This document shows positions 43,595 to 48,008 of a stretch of DNA of 48,008 nt, piece after piece. The DNA lies in contig JAEWVR010000040.1 in the NCBI GenBank assembly GCA_023459055.1, positions 1-48,008 of the forward strand, read 5' to 3'. This DNA is from Fibrobacterota bacterium. GTDB taxonomy: Bacteria > Fibrobacterota > Chitinivibrionia > Chitinivibrionales > Chitinispirillaceae. The stretch's first letter is position 1. Every line of letters begins with the position of its first letter. The notes under the pieces are model-generated. The model saw nothing but the letters and a program-made list of their open reading frames with translations. It was not told the DNA's origin and did not search any database. The translations under genes were made by a program, and so were the position numbers.

Positions 43595-44325
43595 TGCATT
43601 TAAGTTCTGATGAAATCGTATTTACCAGCTGGAAATGGGTTACTCTAAATGCAACCATTGTTTACACATGGGTAATTATAATCGTTCTGGCAATTTTATC
43701 GTATGCTGTTACATCGCATTTGAAACAATTGTCACACCGTACCCGAGGACAGAATTTTCTTGAGATGCTCATCCTTTTAATTGAGAAGCAGTTAAATGAA
43801 GCCGGCCTGCAATCATCACGTACATACATACCGTTTATCGGTACCCTTTTTCTGTTTATCGCGTTTGCAAATCTGTTAACGATTGTCCCTATTTATGAAC
43901 CCCCGACGAGTTCACTCTCGACAACTGCTGCCCTGGCACTTTCTATTTTTTTTGCAGTACCCTACTTCGGTATTCGGCGAAAAGGTCTGATCGGATACTT
44001 GAAAACCTACCTTGAACCAACGTTTATAATGCTTCCTTTCAATATTATCAGCGAATTAACAAGAACCGTTGCACTTGCTGTTCGTCTTTTTGGTAATATG
44101 ATGAGTGGTGTGATGATTCTTGCGATCCTTCTTTCCATTGCCCCTATTTTCTTTCCTATAATGATGATCGTTCTTGGACTTCTTACCGGTATGGTTCAGG
44201 CATACATTTTCAGTATTCTGGCAACGGTTTTTATTGCTGCTGCAGTGCAAATAGATAATGAGAAACATGAAAGCCATAACAATGATACTACAAACAATAC
44301 TTTACATGAAGCAGACTCTCTGTGA
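43591..44325 (+). CDS. atpB: N-type ATPase a subunit
   Basis: The 244-residue membrane subunit forms the ion half-channels. The essential stator arginine is in VRLFGNMMSG (Arg165), preceded by NIISELTRTVAL. Six hydrophobic segments can be counted. The ATGATG start overlaps the atpR stop. The C-terminal tail (KHESHNNDTTNN) is long and polar. Ion choice is set with the c subunit, and no Na+-specific residue can be read from this subunit alone. Confidence 0.93.
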   Translation: MMHLSSDEIVFTSWKWVTLNATIVYTWVIIIVLAILSYAVTSHLKQLSHRTRGQNFLEMLILLIEKQLNEAGLQSSRTYIPFIGTLFLFIAFANLLTIVPIYEPPTSSLSTTAALALSIFFAVPYFGIRRKGLIGYLKTYLEPTFIMLPFNIISELTRTVALAVRLFGNMMSGVMILAILLSIAPIFFPIMMIVLGLLTGMVQAYIFSILATVFIAAAVQIDNEKHESHNNDTTNNTLHEADSL

Positions 44326-44336
44326 AAGGATTTTAT

Positions 44337-44615
44337 ATGGATACTATCACACTCATCGCAATTGTGTCAATAATCATGTCCAGCTTCACTACTGCAATCG
44401 GAACAATGATCCCCGCCCTTGCAGAAGGTAAGGCTGTTGTATCTGCGCTAAGCTCTCTTGCACAGCAACCAGATGCTTCACCAACGATTACCCGGACCCT
44501 TTTTGTTGGCCTAGCAATGATTGAGTCAATGGCAATCTACTGTTTTGTCGTATCGATGATTCTATTATTTGCAAATCCATTCTGGAACCACTTTATCAGT
44601 ACAGCCGGACATTAA
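44337..44615 (+). CDS. atpE: N-type ATPase c subunit
   Basis: The 92-residue hairpin of two membrane helices carries Glu30 in helix 1 (IPALAEGK) and Glu63 in helix 2 (GLAMIESMAIYCF), a two-carboxylate arrangement typical of N-ATPase rings. Ser64 and Tyr68 match Na+-ligand positions, but the Thr expected after Ser is Met65. The frame opens at a GTG (44322), yet ATG 44337 has AAAGGA 6 bases upstream and begins the conserved MDTITLIAIV. The loop contains QQPDASPT. Confidence 0.9.
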   Translation: MDTITLIAIVSIIMSSFTTAIGTMIPALAEGKAVVSALSSLAQQPDASPTITRTLFVGLAMIESMAIYCFVVSMILLFANPFWNHFISTAGH

Positions 44616-44618
44616 TCT

Positions 44619-45416
44619 ATGCTTATAAACTGGTTTACCTTAGTTGCACAAATAATCAACTTTCTCATTCTTCTATGGTTACTGAATAAATTTCTGTATA
44701 AACCAGTATTGAAAGCATTGGATGAACGGGAAGCCCGTATTGCATTAACAATTTCAGATGCGGAATCGGTGAAATTAAACGCTATGAAAGAGTTTGATGA
44801 TTATTCCGCAAAAAATGTCGCTATTGACAAAGAAAAAAATTCGATTATTCAGGACTCCCGCATGGCAGCAGAACGGGAATATAATAAAATTATTGATAGT
44901 GCAAAGTACGCGGCTCAACAGCTAATTGACAAACAAAACAATATACTTGCAGATGAGCGTGATACCTTTTACAAAACCGCATCAGATGAATTGATGGCAC
45001 GAATAATCCGTATTACCGAAAAATCAATAGCTGATCTATCTGATACGACACTAGAATCTCACCTGATAGTAAAGTGTATTGACAGTATACAGAAAATTAC
45101 AGATGATGAGCGTATTTCAATCGCAAAACTTTTACAATTTTGTAATAACACCGTAGTAATCAGGACATCAAAACCACTTGACAGTGATAGTGTATCACAA
45201 CTGCAGGCATCGCTATCAACCGTATTTGGCTCTGCAATTACACTTCATTACGAGCATGCGTCTCATTTGCTTTGCGGCATAGAATTGATTATTGATACAT
45301 ATAAATTATCATGGAATGCTCATGACTATATTCAAAAAGCCCTTCTTGATGTAACCGGATTATCGTCAGTCGGTAACAGGCAGGAAAAAAGCACTATCAA
45401 GGAATTGGTTCAATGA
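44619..45416 (+). CDS. atpF: N-type ATPase b subunit with delta-like C-terminal domain
   Basis: The 265-residue protein starts with one membrane helix (FTLVAQIINFLILLWLLN), followed by a long charged helix (about 30-150) like ordinary b subunits. The last ~110 residues look like a delta-subunit C-terminal domain: VIRTSKPLDSDSVSQLQAS and a HLLCGIELIID strand near the end. Ordinary b subunits are about 160 residues, and no separate delta gene exists here, so b and delta functions seem to be merged. The ribosome site is weak. Confidence 0.88.
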   Translation: MLINWFTLVAQIINFLILLWLLNKFLYKPVLKALDEREARIALTISDAESVKLNAMKEFDDYSAKNVAIDKEKNSIIQDSRMAAEREYNKIIDSAKYAAQQLIDKQNNILADERDTFYKTASDELMARIIRITEKSIADLSDTTLESHLIVKCIDSIQKITDDERISIAKLLQFCNNTVVIRTSKPLDSDSVSQLQASLSTVFGSAITLHYEHASHLLCGIELIIDTYKLSWNAHDYIQKALLDVTGLSSVGNRQEKSTIKELVQ

Positions 45417-46963
45417 GCTCGCAACAAACCGATCTTTCATCAGCACTATATCATCGCATAAACGCTGTCGGAGATGCGATTGCTTCATCACAGTATTCAA
45501 TGCATCTTGAGGAAACGGGCTTTATAAAAAGCCTGTCAAATGGTATTGCAATTGTAAGCGGTCTTCACGGATGCGGTTTTGAGGAATGTGTTGTTTTCCC
45601 TGAAAATGTTAGCGGTATCGCCTTTAATATTGACAAAAACGAGACCGGAGTGGTACTTCTTGGTGATAATAAAAAATTAAAAGCCGGTATGGAAGTCATG
45701 CGGAGTGGCAGACTTATGGATATTGCTGTCGGAGATCAATGTATTGGCAGAATCATTGATCCACTCGGCAGAACTCTTGACAATTTAGGTATACTGAAAA
45801 CTGCTCACCGTTTACCAATAGAACGACCATCACCGCCGATTATGCATCGTGCGCCAGTTACCGTTCCATTTCAAACCGGAATCAAAGTTATTGACGCAAT
45901 GATACCCATAGGTCGCGGTCAACGTGAACTGATTTTAGGTGACCGTCAGACCGGTAAAACAGCTATTGCGGTAGACACTATTATCAATCAGAAAGATCAG
46001 AATGTTATCTGTGTCTATTGTGCAATCGGACAACGGGCATCTGCGGTTGCGAAAGTAGTGGCTAAGCTTCGTGAGACAGGAGCCATTGACTATACAATTG
46101 TAATGGTAACAAATGGTGACGATCCACCGGGACTCATTTACATTGCACCATACGCAGCAACCAGTATTGCTGAATATTTTATGGAATCAGGAAAGGATGT
46201 TCTTATCATCTATGATGACCTTACGCATCATGCCCGTGCTTACAGGGAAATCTCATTACTCTTACGCCGCCCGCCAGGCCGTGAAGCTTTTCCGGGTGAC
46301 ATTTTTTATATTCATTCGCGATTGCTTGAACGTTCAACACATTTACGAAAAGAATACGGCGGCGGATCTCTTACCGCACTTCCCATTGTCGAAACGGAAG
46401 CGCAGGATATTTCGTCCTATATTCCTACGAATCTGATATCAATTACTGATGGTCAAATCTATCTTTCTCCTACACTTTTTGAACTTGGTATTTTACCTGC
46501 TGTTGATGCCGGCAGGTCGGTATCCCGTGTTGGCGGGAAAGCACAATATGCAACATATAGAAATGTGGCAGGTGATCTCAAGCTTGCCTATGCACAATTT
46601 GAGGAATTGGAAAGTTTTTCCCGTTTTGGAGCACGTCTTGACAATACAACACTAAAAGTCCTTGAGCACGGAAAACGAATCCGGGAGTGTTTGAAACAAA
46701 AGGAGTGTTCACCTGTATCTGTCACTGCACAGATACTTATTTTTCTTGCACTGAACAATTACTTTTTTGATAATTACGATCAGAACGAACTTGAAACGAT
46801 TGAAAATGCAATTATTGATATTTCAAAAATCATTCGGGACAGTTTTGCATCAAAACTATTAGGGACCAAAGCTCTTAACGATGATGATAAGAATTACCTA
46901 TTAACCCTTATAAAAGAAAAAATAACTATTCCGTTACATCCAAACACAAAGCATACAGTATGA
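45413..46963 (+). CDS. atpA: N-type ATPase alpha subunit
   Basis: The 516-residue regulatory/nucleotide-binding subunit has Walker A GDRQTGKT (176-183), LIIYDDLTHHARAYREISLL, and RPPGREAFPGDIFY. It is normal in length. The ATG overlaps the b-subunit stop (ATGA). Together with beta and gamma it forms the catalytic F1 head. The next gene overlaps its end by four bases. Confidence 0.96.
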   Translation: MSSQQTDLSSALYHRINAVGDAIASSQYSMHLEETGFIKSLSNGIAIVSGLHGCGFEECVVFPENVSGIAFNIDKNETGVVLLGDNKKLKAGMEVMRSGRLMDIAVGDQCIGRIIDPLGRTLDNLGILKTAHRLPIERPSPPIMHRAPVTVPFQTGIKVIDAMIPIGRGQRELILGDRQTGKTAIAVDTIINQKDQNVICVYCAIGQRASAVAKVVAKLRETGAIDYTIVMVTNGDDPPGLIYIAPYAATSIAEYFMESGKDVLIIYDDLTHHARAYREISLLLRRPPGREAFPGDIFYIHSRLLERSTHLRKEYGGGSLTALPIVETEAQDISSYIPTNLISITDGQIYLSPTLFELGILPAVDAGRSVSRVGGKAQYATYRNVAGDLKLAYAQFEELESFSRFGARLDNTTLKVLEHGKRIRECLKQKECSPVSVTAQILIFLALNNYFFDNYDQNELETIENAIIDISKIIRDSFASKLLGTKALNDDDKNYLLTLIKEKITIPLHPNTKHTV

Positions 46964-47835
46964 GCGATTCACTATCAGCATTGCGTAAGAAAATCAGTCG
47001 TGCACAAGATCTTCATGCAGTAGTGAGAACCATGAAAGCAGCGGCAGCATCAAGCATCGGACTATATGAACAGGCCCAGCATGCGTTATTGACCTATACA
47101 CGCACACTTGAACTTGGGCTCAGCAGATGTTTTAATGATGCATCATACAATCAATCATCCCAATATACGAATAGGACATCCATTAACGCATTAATCATAG
47201 GGTCAGATCAGGGGCTGGTCGGTCAATTCAATGACATCATAGTTGATTTTGCAATACATGAACTATCACAGAATTACCACAATATAAACGCTTGGGTAAT
47301 AGGTGAACGTGCACTTACACGCCTTGAACATCAGGCCATATCTATTGTAAAATATTACCCTGTTCCATCATCATTGAAAATGATTACGCCCTTTATTAAC
47401 GAACTGCTTATTGATTTTGACAAATACGGGATATTGACTAACAGCAACAATCAACTGATTATTTTTTATAATAAACTTGAGAAATCATCATTTTATACGC
47501 AGACAAAAGCAATTATTCTGCCGTTCGATTCCTCCTGGTTATTTCGCACACAGTCAATAATATGGCCGACCAAAAACATTCCCGAAGTAGTCTGTTCATT
47601 ACCGCTAAGTCGTCAAAAATTACTGCAGGAGTTTGTTTTTATATCCCTCTATAGTGCATGTATTTTCTCACTTGCAAGTGAAAATATGAGTAGAATGATA
47701 GCGATGCAGCGGGCTGAAAAAAACATTTCCGAGTTGATAGATATTTTAAGAAACTCATTTCACCGGTTACGTAAAGAGAGTATTGACGCCGAGCTTTTCG
47801 ATGTTATTGCGGGATTTGAATCGTTATTGCATTAA
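46960..47835 (+). CDS. atpG: N-type ATPase gamma subunit
   Basis: The 291-residue rotor shaft subunit shows the two coiled helices at the ends (SALRKKISRAQDLHAVVRTM with TMKAAAASS; RMIAMQRAEKNISELIDIL) and the LIIGSDQGLVGQFNDII strand that replaces the SDRGLCG motif of housekeeping gamma subunits. It is the last gene of the operon, and the downstream hairpin belongs to the opposite rRNA operon rather than to it. Confidence 0.9.
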   Translation: MSDSLSALRKKISRAQDLHAVVRTMKAAAASSIGLYEQAQHALLTYTRTLELGLSRCFNDASYNQSSQYTNRTSINALIIGSDQGLVGQFNDIIVDFAIHELSQNYHNINAWVIGERALTRLEHQAISIVKYYPVPSSLKMITPFINELLIDFDKYGILTNSNNQLIIFYNKLEKSSFYTQTKAIILPFDSSWLFRTQSIIWPTKNIPEVVCSLPLSRQKLLQEFVFISLYSACIFSLASENMSRMIAMQRAEKNISELIDILRNSFHRLRKESIDAELFDVIAGFESLLH

Positions 47836-47848
47836 TAACGAGTGCTTT

Positions 47849-47889
47849 AAAAAAAAGAAGCCTTCAACTGAGTTAACAATTGAAGGCTT
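47849..47889 (-). terminator. Terminator of the rRNA operon
   Basis: A 10-bp stem AAGCCTTCAA (47858-47867) / TTGAAGGCTT (47880-47889), with a T-run on the minus strand (complement of 47849-47856). It lies about 10 bases beyond the 5S 3' end, between it and the convergent atpG. Confidence 0.85.
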
Positions 47890-47898
47890 AAAAAATAA

Positions 47899-48008
<110 letters not shown>

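Overview
The window comes from an AT-rich (roughly 40% GC by eye) anaerobic, fermentative, Gram-negative bacterium. The anaerobic metabolism is indicated by a complete trimeric NAD-linked [FeFe]-hydrogenase (HydABC type) and a radical SAM protein. The Gram-negative envelope is indicated by signal-peptide beta-barrel proteins, lipoproteins, and a surface protein with a type-IX-secretion-like C-terminal tail. That combination fits the FCB group (Fibrobacterota/Chitinivibrionia-like lineages are plausible), but there is no 16S here and the placement is only inference.

Layout. (1) 1-10.8 kb is an accessory region: small genes all on the minus strand, mostly each with its own ribosome site. They encode a secreted protein (cut by the window edge), a HIT hydrolase, a conserved unknown, three GNAT acetyltransferases, two lipoproteins (one chagasin-like), a cyclase-fold protein, a zeta-toxin-like kinase with a translationally coupled 48-residue partner, an outer-membrane protein and a metallophosphoesterase. 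Long mosaic repeats (four copies of one family, two copies of a 40-bp element) sit between the genes, so the region looks like a cassette array, although no integrase or full attC site was found. (2) 11.5-14.0 kb: a plus-strand, translationally overlapped operon of a LiaF-like membrane protein, a LytS-type histidine kinase and a LytTR response regulator. (3) 14.3-23.8 kb: one giant minus-strand gene for a secreted TPR protein of about 3174 residues, containing eight tandem copies of a 272-residue (8 x 34) unit. (4) 24.3-26.1 kb: pyrK-pyrD, the class 1B dihydroorotate dehydrogenase. (5) 26.2-30.2 kb: a cysS-clpP pair bracketed by two related PIN/ribbon-helix-helix toxin-antitoxin modules. (6) 30.4-34.6 kb: hydC-hydB-hydA on the minus strand, ending in a clear terminator. 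(7) 35-40.7 kb: a STAS-like protein, a one-helix protein of unknown role, a radical SAM/SPASM-like protein, a VIT-domain secreted protein and a TerC-family membrane protein. (8) 41.1-47.8 kb: a complete N-type ATPase operon (beta, epsilon, Q, R, a, c, b, alpha, gamma) behind a near-consensus promoter. (9) The window ends in a 5S rRNA on the minus strand, with its terminator between it and the ATPase operon.

Together, the core part describes fermentative energy metabolism: hydrogenase-mediated disposal of reductant, coupled to an accessory rotary ATPase that may move Na+ or H+. The most unusual items are the repeat-punctuated cassette-like array, the kinase/48-residue pair, the giant TPR protein with its triplet-spaced insertions, and the ATPase c and b subunits.
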